From NCBI GenBank assembly GCA_902802515.1, contig CADCMM010000008.1, positions 43,979-89,417 on the forward strand: a DNA stretch of 45,439 nt. Reading direction: 5' to 3'. Position 1 is the stretch's first letter. The number at the start of each line of letters is the position of its first letter. A program made the position numbers and the translations under genes. This stretch comes from an uncultured Lachnospiraceae bacterium (GTDB lineage Bacteria > Bacillota > Clostridia > Lachnospirales > Lachnospiraceae). The notes under the pieces were generated by a model. The model did no database searches. It saw nothing but the letters and a program-made list of their open reading frames with translations, and had not been told where the DNA came from. This document shows positions 16,752 through 24,616 of this stretch, one piece after another.

Positions 16752-17456
16752 ATGGAATCTTTGAAAAAGTATGTAGATCCGAAAATCCGGCTGTATTCCA
16801 TCATCCCGCTTTTGACAGTGTTCTTATTCAATGATCTGGTTTACTGGGGGGCAATGGCGATTACATCCGGTCATTATCACTATGACCTTACCACAGATTT
16901 AGATCGTATGGTGCCCATTCTGCCTTGGACGATCATTATTTATTTTGGCTGTTACCTTTTTTGGGGAGTCAATTACATAATGATGGGGCATCTGGGAAAG
17001 GTACATTTTTATAAATTTATTACGGCTGATATGATGTCCAGGGTAATATGCGGAATCTTTTTTCTGTTCTTGCCCACAACGAATATCCGGCCGGAACTTC
17101 CGGCGCACTCGATTTTCAATCCCGCAATGTGCTTCTTATGGAATGTAGATGAGGCAGCGAACCTGTTCCCCTCGATCCACTGTCTGGTGAGTTGGTTCTG
17201 CTATATTGGAATTCGGGGAAAAAAGCAGATCCCGCTATGGTACCGGATTTTTTCCTGCGTGATGGCATTGGCGGTGTTTGCGTCCACACAGACTACAAAA
17301 CAGCATTATCTGGTGGATGTCATTGCTGCGGTGGTGATTGCGGAATGCTGTTTCTGGATTGCGTGTCATTCCCGTATTTATATTGGGATTATGAATGGAT
17401 TTGAAAAACTGAACAAAAGACTTGGGCTGTATGTGGGCAGCGGAGAAGAGGTATGA
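16752..17456 (+). CDS. PAP2-superfamily membrane phosphatase
   Basis: A 234-aa membrane protein with about six hydrophobic segments. Phosphatase motifs are visible: FPSIHCLVS (PSxH, catalytic/acid His, about residue 140) and STQTTKQHYLVDVIAA (SxxxxxxH...D, about 178-190). A clear KxxxxxxRP first motif is not obvious, though REx-type basic residues precede it. Likely substrates are phosphatidate, phosphatidylglycerol-phosphate or inositol-type lipids; position before pssA and psd supports phospholipid metabolism. AAAGGAG precedes the ATG, and the gene overlaps pssA by 4 bp. Confidence 0.8.
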   Translation: MESLKKYVDPKIRLYSIIPLLTVFLFNDLVYWGAMAITSGHYHYDLTTDLDRMVPILPWTIIIYFGCYLFWGVNYIMMGHLGKVHFYKFITADMMSRVICGIFFLFLPTTNIRPELPAHSIFNPAMCFLWNVDEAANLFPSIHCLVSWFCYIGIRGKKQIPLWYRIFSCVMALAVFASTQTTKQHYLVDVIAAVVIAECCFWIACHSRIYIGIMNGFEKLNKRLGLYVGSGEEV

Positions 17457-18136
17457 GGATGGAGCCAGAGAAACGAAACAATGGGGAAAAAAACAGTTTG
17501 TTCTTGGGATTTTATGATTATACAGTGATACTGACCTATATCGGGCTGTTCAGTTCTCTGATCGGAATGATGAAGTCACTGGAAGCTTTGAAAGGCATTG
17601 AACATTATGGTATTGCTATTACCTGCCTGGTCATTTCCGGTATTTGTGACATGCTGGATGGGCGTGTGGCCAGGTCAAAGAAAAACCGTACGGAGGATCA
17701 AAAAAAATTTGGAATTCAGATTGATTCTCTGTGCGATCTGGTTTGTTTTTGCGTGTATCCGGCTTTTCTTGGATACAGCCTGGGACTGCGAGGTTTCTGG
17801 GGTACTACGGCTATGTGCCTGTTTGTGCTGGCGGGAGTGATCCGTCTGGGCTATTTTAATGTGATGGAAGAAAAACGCCAGAGAGAGACGAAGGAAGCCC
17901 GCAAGGAGTATCAGGGATTGCCGGTGACAGCAATAGCCATTATTTTTCCGGTAGTGTATCTGCTTCGGCCGTATATGGGAATAGTAGCATATCAGAGGGT
18001 GCTGATCGCCGTTATGCTGACCGTTGCGCTGCTGAATGTGAGCAATATTCGGGTGAAAAAGCCGGATAATAAGATGATAGGAGTTATCATTGTGGCAGCT
18101 CTGGTGATCATTGGAAAGCTGCTCAAATTGTATTAA
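17453..18136 (+). CDS. pssA: CDP-diacylglycerol-serine O-phosphatidyltransferase
   Basis: Makes phosphatidylserine from CDP-diacylglycerol and serine at the membrane. The 227-aa protein carries the CDP-alcohol phosphatidyltransferase signature DMLDGRVARS...FGIQIDSLCDLV (the DGxxAR...GxxxDxxxD pattern, about residues 66-100) and about six hydrophobic helices. The ATG overlaps the PAP2 stop (ATGA). psd, which decarboxylates its product, follows 20 bp later, so the two give phosphatidylethanolamine. Confidence 0.92.
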   Translation: MRMEPEKRNNGEKNSLFLGFYDYTVILTYIGLFSSLIGMMKSLEALKGIEHYGIAITCLVISGICDMLDGRVARSKKNRTEDQKKFGIQIDSLCDLVCFCVYPAFLGYSLGLRGFWGTTAMCLFVLAGVIRLGYFNVMEEKRQRETKEARKEYQGLPVTAIAIIFPVVYLLRPYMGIVAYQRVLIAVMLTVALLNVSNIRVKKPDNKMIGVIIVAALVIIGKLLKLY

Positions 18137-18156
18137 TTGAAATGAGGAAGCTGTTT

Positions 18157-19032
18157 ATGAGATATGTTGATCATTGCGGTGAAATTCATGAGGAGCAGGG
18201 GACACAAGACCGCCTTCTTTCTGTGTTGTATACCACAAAAATGGGAAGACGGCTGGTAAATTGTCTGGTACACCCGGGTATTTCAAGAAGAGTCGGCGCG
18301 TATCTGGATACAAGGGCATCCAAATGGCTGATCGGGCCATTTATCAGGAGCTGCCATCTGGATATGGCTCCTTATCGCCGGAAAAAACCTTCTGAGTTTT
18401 CTTCTTATAATGATTTCTTCACACGGGAACTGCTTACGGGGATGCGTCCGGTGGATATGGATAAAACACATCTGCCCTCGCCCTGCGACGGAAAGGTAAC
18501 GGTATATCCCTTGGATAAGGACACTTCGTTTGTGGTAAAGCAAACTTGCTATACGGTAACTTCTCTGTTGAAAAACAGACAGCTGGCAATGCGCTATCAG
18601 GGAGGATATGCGATCATCTTTCGGCTCTGCGTGTCGGATTATCACCGTTATCTCTATCCTGTGAGCGGTGAAAAGTCTGATAATTATTTTATTCCGGGCG
18701 TGCTGCACACTGTAAATCCCATTGCTGTTGAGACAGCAGAGGTTTTTAAAGAGAATGCCCGGGAATTTACACTGATCAAAAGCAGCAGGTTCGGCACAAT
18801 CCTTCAGATGGAAGTGGGGGCTTTGATGGTGGGACGTATCTGCAATTATCACCAGCGAGGTTGTGTGGAAAGAGGGCAGGAGAAAGGAAGATTTGAGTTT
18901 GGAGGATCTACGGTTATTCTGCTGATACAAAGAGACCGTATTCAGATACGTGAAGACCTGCTTGAGAATACTTCCCGTGAGTGCGAGACAGAAGTGCACA
19001 TGGGGGAATGTATTGGATATTCGTTGGAATAA
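18157..19032 (+). CDS. psd: Phosphatidylserine decarboxylase proenzyme
   Basis: Forms phosphatidylethanolamine from phosphatidylserine. It self-cleaves to create a pyruvoyl group. The 291-aa proenzyme has FFTREL and SPCDGKVTVYP near the N-terminal third, a DYHRYLYPVSG block with the family's catalytic His, ILQMEVGALMVG, and the cleavage motif FGGSTV with G250/S251 as the expected scissile pair (GGST instead of the more common LGST). I prefer ATG 18157, eight bases after GAGGA, over 18142, which lacks a binding site. It is last in the ilvA-PAP2-pssA-psd run. Confidence 0.94.
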   Translation: MRYVDHCGEIHEEQGTQDRLLSVLYTTKMGRRLVNCLVHPGISRRVGAYLDTRASKWLIGPFIRSCHLDMAPYRRKKPSEFSSYNDFFTRELLTGMRPVDMDKTHLPSPCDGKVTVYPLDKDTSFVVKQTCYTVTSLLKNRQLAMRYQGGYAIIFRLCVSDYHRYLYPVSGEKSDNYFIPGVLHTVNPIAVETAEVFKENAREFTLIKSSRFGTILQMEVGALMVGRICNYHQRGCVERGQEKGRFEFGGSTVILLIQRDRIQIREDLLENTSRECETEVHMGECIGYSLE

Positions 19033-19078
19033 TAGTTTGACAATTCTGTATTCCGCAAGTACAGGGTTGAAACAAAGT

Positions 19079-19118
19079 ACGCAGTTTATGCAGACCGCAA
19101 TGCATAAGCTGCGTTTTT
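19079..19118 (+). terminator. Rho-independent terminator after psd
   Basis: A perfect or near-perfect 13-14 bp stem (19079-19092 with 19101-19114) has an 8-nt loop. A run of five Ts ends at 19118. Confidence 0.9.
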
Positions 19119-19121
19119 GGT

Positions 19122-19148
19122 ATAATAAAACTCCTTTGCACATATATT
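19122..19148 (+). promoter_or_regulatory. Candidate sigma-E promoter of spoIVA
   Basis: ATAATA (19122-19127), a 13-bp gap and CATATATT (19141-19148) resemble the mother-cell sigma-E consensus (ATA-rich -35, CATAnnnT -10). It stands 40 bp before spoIVA, which is sigma-E controlled in B. subtilis. The TATAAT at 19121-19126 has no suitable -35 for sigma-A. Confidence 0.5.
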
Positions 19149-19188
19149 GTAGCAATAACCGGCAATCAGAGTGAAGTGGGGTATTTAT

Positions 19189-20661
19189 ATGCAGGAGTTT
19201 CAGTTGTACAAAGATATACAAGCCCGAACCGGCGGCGAGGTTTACATAGGGGTAGTTGGACCAGTCAGGACGGGAAAGTCCACATTTATCCGCAAATTTA
19301 TGGAATTGATGGTGCTTCCGCAGCAGAGCGGTCATGAGCTGGAGATGATGAGAGACGAACTGCCAACCAGCGGTATCGGAAGGACTATCACCACGGTAGA
19401 ACCCAAATTTGTTCCAAGAAAGGCAGCAGCCATCAATCTGGGGGAAGGAGTCACTGTTAACCTTCGTATGGTGGACTGTGTGGGATATGTGGTAGAGGGA
19501 GCGGATGGGTATTCCGGAGAGAACGGTGATGTCCGTATGGTAAAAACTCCCTGGGATAAAAATGAGATTCCCTTTACCGAAGCGGCTTCCATAGGAACGG
19601 ATAAAGTGATCCGGGAACACGCAACGGTGGGCATCGTCATGACAGGGGATGGAAGTTTTGGGGATCTGTCAAGGGAAAGCTTTCTGCAGGCAGAAAAGAA
19701 GGCGATACAGGAATTGCAAAGAATCGGGAAACCATTTCTTGTACTGGTGAATTCCGAAAAACCTTTTGGGGATGAGGCGGAGCAGGTGGTGTCCTTCATA
19801 GAAAACAATTATCATGCCGCCTGTATGGCAGTAAACTGTGAGCAGCTTCGCAAAGAGGACATTCAGCGTATTTTTGAGAAGCTGCTATATGAATTTCCCG
19901 TTGTACGTCTGGAATTTTTTGTACCAAAGTGGATGGAAATGCTGAGTAATGAACACTGGATGAAACAGGAACTGTTAGAGGAAGTCCATAAGATCATGGA
20001 AGGGGTACAGTCTGTGAAGGATATTACTCAAGACCAACTGAATATGAATAAACCTTTTATACGAAAAGTGAAGCTGGATCAGGTGAATCTGGCACAGGGG
20101 CTGGCAGAGATCACTTTAGAACCGGATGATAGTTATTATTATGACATTTTGAGTGAGATTGCCGGATTGGAAATAGCTGGAGAGTATCAATTGATTTCCA
20201 TATTGAAAGAACTTTCCGCTAACCGAAGGGAGTATGAAAATGTGGAGGATGCCATCCGCTCTGTGCGGCTTACCGGATACGGTATTATTAAGCCCCGCCA
20301 GGAGGAAATCGCCCTGGAAGAACCGGAAATCATTAAACAGGGGAGCAAATTCGGGGTCAAGATCAAAGCGGCCAGCCCATCGATTCATCTTATTCGAGCG
20401 GATATTGAGACGGAAATTGCACCGATTGTGGGCAGCGAGACCCAGGCGCAGGATCTGATTAAATATATTGATGATTCCAAAGGCCAGGAGGAAGGCATCT
20501 GGAAAACCAATATATTCGGAAAGTCGGTGGAACAGTTAGTGACGGATGGCATCAATAACAAGCTGTCCATGATCGGAGAGGAGAGTCAGAAAAAACTGCA
20601 GGATACTATGAAACGTATCGTAAACGAATCCAGCGGAGGGCTCATCTGCATCATTATATAA
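19189..20661 (+). CDS. spoIVA: Stage IV sporulation protein A (coat morphogenetic ATPase)
   Basis: Forms the basement layer of the spore coat on the forespore surface by ATP-driven polymerisation. The 490-aa protein starts MQEFQLYKDIQARTGG, matching B. subtilis SpoIVA. Walker A is GPVRTGKST (about residues 24-32), DCVGYVVEGADGY follows, then TIEELRRIGKPF-like and middle segments, and the C terminus ends in a short hydrophobic GLICIII tail as in the family. A GTG at 19171 would extend the frame but fits neither the family start nor a binding site. The gene is isolated between a terminator and the hydrolase promoter. Confidence 0.97.
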   Translation: MQEFQLYKDIQARTGGEVYIGVVGPVRTGKSTFIRKFMELMVLPQQSGHELEMMRDELPTSGIGRTITTVEPKFVPRKAAAINLGEGVTVNLRMVDCVGYVVEGADGYSGENGDVRMVKTPWDKNEIPFTEAASIGTDKVIREHATVGIVMTGDGSFGDLSRESFLQAEKKAIQELQRIGKPFLVLVNSEKPFGDEAEQVVSFIENNYHAACMAVNCEQLRKEDIQRIFEKLLYEFPVVRLEFFVPKWMEMLSNEHWMKQELLEEVHKIMEGVQSVKDITQDQLNMNKPFIRKVKLDQVNLAQGLAEITLEPDDSYYYDILSEIAGLEIAGEYQLISILKELSANRREYENVEDAIRSVRLTGYGIIKPRQEEIALEEPEIIKQGSKFGVKIKAASPSIHLIRADIETEIAPIVGSETQAQDLIKYIDDSKGQEEGIWKTNIFGKSVEQLVTDGINNKLSMIGEESQKKLQDTMKRIVNESSGGLICIII

Positions 20662-20759
20662 AGAGGATGGCGGGTCCAAATTGTGCATTGAGACCAAAAA
20701 ATTACGATTTGCCCATTTAATTTTGTTAAGCATTTACCGCTGCAAACTTGATATTTTGT

Positions 20760-20788
20760 TTGACAAACTCTATTATTTGCCCTATAAT
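20760..20788 (+). promoter_or_regulatory. Consensus sigma-A promoter of the SleB-type hydrolase
   Basis: Perfect TTGACA (20760-20765), 17 bp, perfect TATAAT (20783-20788). The gene starts ~73 bp downstream. Confidence 0.88.
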
Positions 20789-20805
20789 GTTAAATGTATT
20801 TAACA
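20788..20805. promoter_or_regulatory. Candidate operator palindrome over the transcription start
   Basis: TGTTAAAT-GT-ATTTAACA is a perfect 8-bp inverted repeat starting at the last base of the -10 box. It covers the predicted +1, a usual place for a repressor site. No regulator can be named. Confidence 0.5.
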
Positions 20806-20861
20806 GAAATGTAACATTTGAAGTGATATGTTTTTCATGACAAATACATGGAGGAGATACA

Positions 20862-22106
20862 ATGAGTAAGAGGTCAGGTTTTGCAGCGATTTTATTATTG
20901 CTGGCCATCCTTATGGTTCGACCGGTGAAAGCAGATGCATCCTGGGTTCAGAATTCTATTGGAACCTATACTTACTATAATAATTCAGGCAAGAAGCTTA
21001 CCAGTCAGTGGTTTGCACAGGAGAAGGTTGGTTTTGTAAAAAAAGGAAGCGCCACCTATTGTTATAAGCTGGACGGCAGTATTTACAAAGGATGGCTGAC
21101 CGTGGATAGTAAGACATACTATCTGGACAGGAACGGAAAACTCCTTAAGTCGAAGTGGATTTTAAGTAAGGGAAAAAAGTACTATGCTTCAAAGAAAGGA
21201 CCGATCTATAAAAATTGTATCGTCAAAATCGGAAAGAATTACTTTGGGTTTGATACCAACGGAGCCATGCTGAAAGGAAAGGCACAGGTAAAAGGAAAAA
21301 CATATTATTTCAGCAAAAAGACCGGATATATGATGCGCAAGGTATTTGTGACCTTGGACGGAAAGAAGTATTATTTTAGCTCTAACGGAGTCCTTGGCAG
21401 TAAAGTCTGGGTGAACAATTATTACATAAACGCGTCCGGATATATAGAAAAGAACGCATGGGTCGGAGACCGCTATGTGGGGGAGGATGGACGTCCCCTG
21501 AAAGGTCTGCAGCTGCTTAACGGCACGTATTATTATTTTGGTTCCAATAATAAAAAGATAGCCAGCACAACCAAGACTTTGAGCGGTGTGAAATATACTT
21601 TTGATGCGGAAGGGAAAGGTACCACAGAAGCTAAGACGAATGAGACGCAAAAGCCCAGCGTATCTGTGCAGAGTACCTACTATACAGACCCGGTAGTGAG
21701 TGATGAGACTCTTTTGGCAGCAATTATTTACTGTGAGGCAGGGAATCAGCCGTATTACGGTCAGGTGGCGGTAGGTATGGTCATCACGAATCGTATGCGC
21801 AGCTCTGCCTTTCCGTCGAAACTGAAAGAGGTGGTGTATCAGAGTATACAGTTTTCTCCTACTTTCGATGGTTCTTTGACAACGGTGCTGAAAAATCAGA
21901 GCAAAATTAACGTAAGCTGCAAGAAAGCGGCCGCGGAGGTTCTGCAGAAGTATAAAGCAAATCAGTATACAATAGAGGTAGATGGAAAAGGACTCAATTT
22001 TAAATCCTATCTGTTCTTCATGACTAAATCGGCTTATCAGAGATTAGGTTTTTCAGTAGAGTATAAGCAGTTGGGAGATCATGTTTTCTTAAAAAAATGG
22101 AAATAA
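20862..22106 (+). CDS. Secreted cell-wall hydrolase, SleB domain with choline-binding-like repeats
   Basis: A 414-aa exported protein. A signal peptide (about 1-27, hydrophobic AAILLLLAILMV, cleavage near VKADA) leads into eight or so ~20-aa repeats of the cell-wall-binding type (GW/YY motifs such as GWLTVDSKTYYLD and GKTYYFSKKTGYM, about 30-265). A Thr/Ser linker and a C-terminal hydrolase domain (about 280-414) follow, with ETLLAAIIYCEAGNQPYYGQVAVGMVITNR, the SleB/CwlJ-type (Hydrolase_2) core with its Glu. Such enzymes cleave peptidoglycan, in spores or vegetative walls. The binding repeats suggest wall attachment rather than a cortex-only role. A perfect sigma-A promoter implies vegetative expression. 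Confidence 0.87.
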   Translation: MSKRSGFAAILLLLAILMVRPVKADASWVQNSIGTYTYYNNSGKKLTSQWFAQEKVGFVKKGSATYCYKLDGSIYKGWLTVDSKTYYLDRNGKLLKSKWILSKGKKYYASKKGPIYKNCIVKIGKNYFGFDTNGAMLKGKAQVKGKTYYFSKKTGYMMRKVFVTLDGKKYYFSSNGVLGSKVWVNNYYINASGYIEKNAWVGDRYVGEDGRPLKGLQLLNGTYYYFGSNNKKIASTTKTLSGVKYTFDAEGKGTTEAKTNETQKPSVSVQSTYYTDPVVSDETLLAAIIYCEAGNQPYYGQVAVGMVITNRMRSSAFPSKLKEVVYQSIQFSPTFDGSLTTVLKNQSKINVSCKKAAAEVLQKYKANQYTIEVDGKGLNFKSYLFFMTKSAYQRLGFSVEYKQLGDHVFLKKWK

Positions 22107-22206
22107 CAGAGTGAGGAAAAATGTAGGGAATGTCCAGTTTTGAGTTTTGATCATAAAAATTTGATATGTAAAGTGTAAAATATAGTAACGATAAACCAGT
22201 AAAGAT

Positions 22207-22248
22207 GGGCTGTTGCAAAATGTATAAAAATTTTGCAATGGCCCTTTT
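22207..22248 (+). terminator. Terminator after the hydrolase gene
   Basis: A 15-bp stem GGGCTGTTGCAAAAT (22207-22221) / ATTTTGCAATGGCCC (22230-22244) with two GU pairs, then TTTT. It lies 24 bp before the cobU start, so cob transcription would need readthrough or a promoter I could not find. Confidence 0.85.
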
Positions 22249-22271
22249 GGGTACAGATAAGGGTGGGCATT

Positions 22272-22808
22272 ATGTTTGTTTTAGTGACGGGCGGCAGCGG
22301 CAGCGGAAAATCTGAGTATGCGGAACAGCGGGTTTTGGAGTTCGGGGATACAATACGATACTATCTTGCTACAATGATGTGTTTTGACGATGAAGGGAAA
22401 AACAGGGTGGAGCGTCATCGAAAGATGCGCAGAGGGAAAGGCTTTCAGACAGTGGAGAGACACCTGAATCTATCAGGATTAGAACTTCCTGAAACTTCCG
22501 AAAAAACTACAGTTCTGCTGGAGTGTATGTCAAATTTGACTGCAAATGAAATGTTTGATCAAACCGGCAGCAGAGAACAGACTGTAGAGGAAGTAAAAAC
22601 CGGAATTGACAGATTGCGGAGAAAATGTGATAATCTCGTTGTGGTAACGAATGAAGTTTTCTCAGACGGGATCATATACGATGAGGAAACGCGGCGATTT
22701 CAGAGCAATCTGGGGAAAATCAATGCGTATTTGGCGAAACATGCGGATGAAGTGGTGGAGATCGTATGCGGCTTGCCTGTTTTCGTGAAAGGCGGTTTGG
22801 TGAAATGA
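22272..22808 (+). CDS. cobU: Adenosylcobinamide kinase / adenosylcobinamide-phosphate guanylyltransferase
   Basis: Phosphorylates adenosylcobinamide and attaches GMP in cobalamin nucleotide-loop assembly. The 178-aa protein has Walker A GGSGSGKS (residues 7-14), the guanylylated-type histidine H49 in VERHRKMRRGKGF, VLLECMSNLTANEMF, and a C-terminal VVVTNEVFSDGI...GLPVFVKG typical of CobU. An in-frame extension from 22233 lies in the terminator; AAGGGTGGG precedes ATG 22272. cobS overlaps its stop by 4 bp. I found no cobalamin riboswitch upstream. Confidence 0.93.
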   Translation: MFVLVTGGSGSGKSEYAEQRVLEFGDTIRYYLATMMCFDDEGKNRVERHRKMRRGKGFQTVERHLNLSGLELPETSEKTTVLLECMSNLTANEMFDQTGSREQTVEEVKTGIDRLRRKCDNLVVVTNEVFSDGIIYDEETRRFQSNLGKINAYLAKHADEVVEIVCGLPVFVKGGLVK

Positions 22809-23557
22809 GAGCATTGCTGCAGGGATTCATAGTGGCTTTTTCCATGTACTCCAAGATCCCTATGCCAAGGGTACAGTGGACAGAGAAGAATATGAAATAT
22901 TGCTTCTGCTTTTTTCCGCTCATAGGAGCGGTGATCGGTCTTGCGCAAAATCTGTGGTTTCATCTTGCGGTATATGCCGGATTTGGCGTAAACTTTCGCA
23001 CAGCAGTATTGATCCTCATACCGGTTGCGGTGACAGGGGGCATCCATCTGGATGGACTGTTGGACACGGCGGACGCTCTGAGTTCTTATAAAACGATGGA
23101 GGAAAAACTGGAGATATTAAAAGACAGCCACGCAGGCGCGTTTGCCATTATTGCAGGTTTTTCTTATTTTATCCTTGCGTTCGGCGTTTTTTCAGAGGTG
23201 ACGGACAGTCAGTTGATATTGATCGGCCTGGGGTATGTAATGAGCAGGAGCCTGTCTGGATTGGGGCTTGTCACGTTGAAAAAGGCGAAAAATACCGGCC
23301 TGCTGAGAACCTTTTCCGATGCCGCAGCCAATCGGAAGGTGTCAGCGGTTATGGCGGCATACCTGGCAGCGGCGTCTGTGGCTGCGGTCGTGCTGGATCC
23401 TTCCGGCGGATTTATTATGGTGATCCTGGCGATATTGGTTTTTATCTGGTATCGGGGTATGGCATATCATAAATTCGGCGGGATTACCGGTGATCTGGCG
23501 GGCTGTTTTCTTCAGGTATGCGAGTTGGTGATCGCTATGGGAGTGATATTGGTATGA
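22805..23557 (+). CDS. cobS: Adenosylcobinamide-GDP ribazoletransferase (cobalamin synthase)
   Basis: Joins adenosylcobinamide-GDP with alpha-ribazole(-phosphate) at the membrane. The 250-aa polytopic protein shows FSMYSKIPMP at the start, FPLIGAVIG, and the family signature GGIHLDGLLDTADALSS (about residues 78-95). Six or so hydrophobic helices follow. The ATG at 22805 overlaps the cobU stop (ATGA), so the longer frame from 22766 is not needed. Coupled at its own 3' end to the CobU-like gene. Confidence 0.95.
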   Translation: MRALLQGFIVAFSMYSKIPMPRVQWTEKNMKYCFCFFPLIGAVIGLAQNLWFHLAVYAGFGVNFRTAVLILIPVAVTGGIHLDGLLDTADALSSYKTMEEKLEILKDSHAGAFAIIAGFSYFILAFGVFSEVTDSQLILIGLGYVMSRSLSGLGLVTLKKAKNTGLLRTFSDAAANRKVSAVMAAYLAAASVAAVVLDPSGGFIMVILAILVFIWYRGMAYHKFGGITGDLAGCFLQVCELVIAMGVILV

Positions 23558-23949
23558 TCTTAATTTTAGGAGGCGCGTTTCAGGGAAAACTTTCTTACGC
23601 GCTGGAGCTGACCGGATACAGGAGAGAAGATTTTGCTGACGGCGCAGACTGCTCATGGGACGCGGTGTTTTCCGCAAGAGGCATCTATCATTTTGAAGAA
23701 TATATCAGGCGGTGTCTAAAAGCAGGGCGCAGCTGCGCGCAGCTTGCCGGACAATTAAAGCACGACAATTCGGATGCGGTCATTATTGCCAGGGAGCTGG
23801 GGTACGGGATCGTGCCCTGTGATCCTTTTGACAGAGCATGGAGAGAAACGACGGGAAGGATCTGCACGGAGTTGGCGAAAGATGCGGACAAGGTATACCG
23901 CATCGTCTGTGGAGTGGGAATGATCATAAAAGATGATGATAAGAATTAA
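23554..23949 (+). CDS. Degenerate CobU-like paralogue
   Basis: A 131-aa protein translationally coupled to cobS (ATGA). The N terminus MILILGGAFQGKLSYA resembles the CobU P-loop, but the Ser/Thr after the P-loop Lys is replaced by Leu. The middle lacks the RH...R segment that carries the guanylylated His. The C-terminal third (AVIIARELGYGIVPCDPFDRAWRE...CGVGMIIK) aligns well with the CobU C terminus. It is therefore shorter by about 45 residues and probably catalytically impaired. It could be a structural partner, a nucleotide-binding regulator or a decaying duplicate; its intact frame and tight coupling argue against simple decay. Confidence 0.75.
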   Translation: MILILGGAFQGKLSYALELTGYRREDFADGADCSWDAVFSARGIYHFEEYIRRCLKAGRSCAQLAGQLKHDNSDAVIIARELGYGIVPCDPFDRAWRETTGRICTELAKDADKVYRIVCGVGMIIKDDDKN

Positions 23950-24595
23950 TCTGATCAGGCATGGAAAGACGGTGGGGAATCTGAAGAACAGATATATCGG
24001 AACGACAGATGAACCGCTCTGCCCCGAAGGGATTCGGGAACTTCCTGTTGGAGCATATGCAGGTTCTCAGGCATGGTTTATCAGTCCCCTCAGACGCTGC
24101 CTGGAGACGGCAGCCCTGCTTTGCAGAGCAGAAAATCTGCAATGCACAGAAGAGAGCATGGAAGATGTGGTTCGAACATTTTTGAGGGAGGAGAACCGGG
24201 AGATTGTAACAGATTTCCGAGAATGTGATTTTGGAATATTCGAAAACAAAAATTACAGGGAGCTGGCCGGCTGCCTCGAGTATCAGCAGTGGATCGACAG
24301 TGGAGCTGCCTTGCCTTTCCCGAAGGGAGAAGCCCCTGATGCATTCCGGAAACGATGCTGCAGAGCATTTGAATATGCGGTAGACCGGATCTGCACGGAA
24401 AATTGGCAGGAAGTCTGTATGGTGGTTCATGGTGGTACGATCATGAGTATTATGGAGCGGTACGCCGCTCCAGGCAGAGCATATTTTGACTGGGAAGTAA
24501 AAAATGCAGGGGGCTACAGGCTGATGCTGGATCCAAAGATCTGGAGAGAAAGACGACAGCTTGGCGGGTATGAAGCGCTGCATATGGGAAATTAA
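23933..24595 (+). CDS. cobC: Histidine phosphatase, probable alpha-ribazole phosphatase
   Basis: A 220-aa histidine phosphatase (phosphoglycerate-mutase-like) with the catalytic LIRHGKTVGN motif (RHG, about residues 8-12). SPLRRCLETA and a GDFREC-like segment DFRECDFGIFENKNY follow, and a second His lies in MVVHGGTIM. Position at the end of cobU-cobS suggests removal of phosphate from alpha-ribazole-5-phosphate or adenosylcobalamin-5-phosphate. It overlaps the CobU-like gene by 17 bp. Tandem ATGs (23933 and 23936) give a one-residue ambiguity. Sequence alone only proves the phosphatase family. Confidence 0.82.
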   Translation: MMIRINLIRHGKTVGNLKNRYIGTTDEPLCPEGIRELPVGAYAGSQAWFISPLRRCLETAALLCRAENLQCTEESMEDVVRTFLREENREIVTDFRECDFGIFENKNYRELAGCLEYQQWIDSGAALPFPKGEAPDAFRKRCCRAFEYAVDRICTENWQEVCMVVHGGTIMSIMERYAAPGRAYFDWEVKNAGGYRLMLDPKIWRERRQLGGYEALHMGN

Positions 24596-24616
24596 CAGGA
24601 ATGAGAGGACAGAAAG

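Noticed and set aside
18283..19620. 445-aa minus-strand frame across psd and spoIVA
   Set aside because: It spans two well-supported plus-strand genes and a terminator. Composition is typical of an antisense shadow.
22107..22271. Possible cobalamin riboswitch before cobU
   Set aside because: No B12-box-like sequence or expected length. The space is filled mostly by A/T-rich DNA and a terminator.
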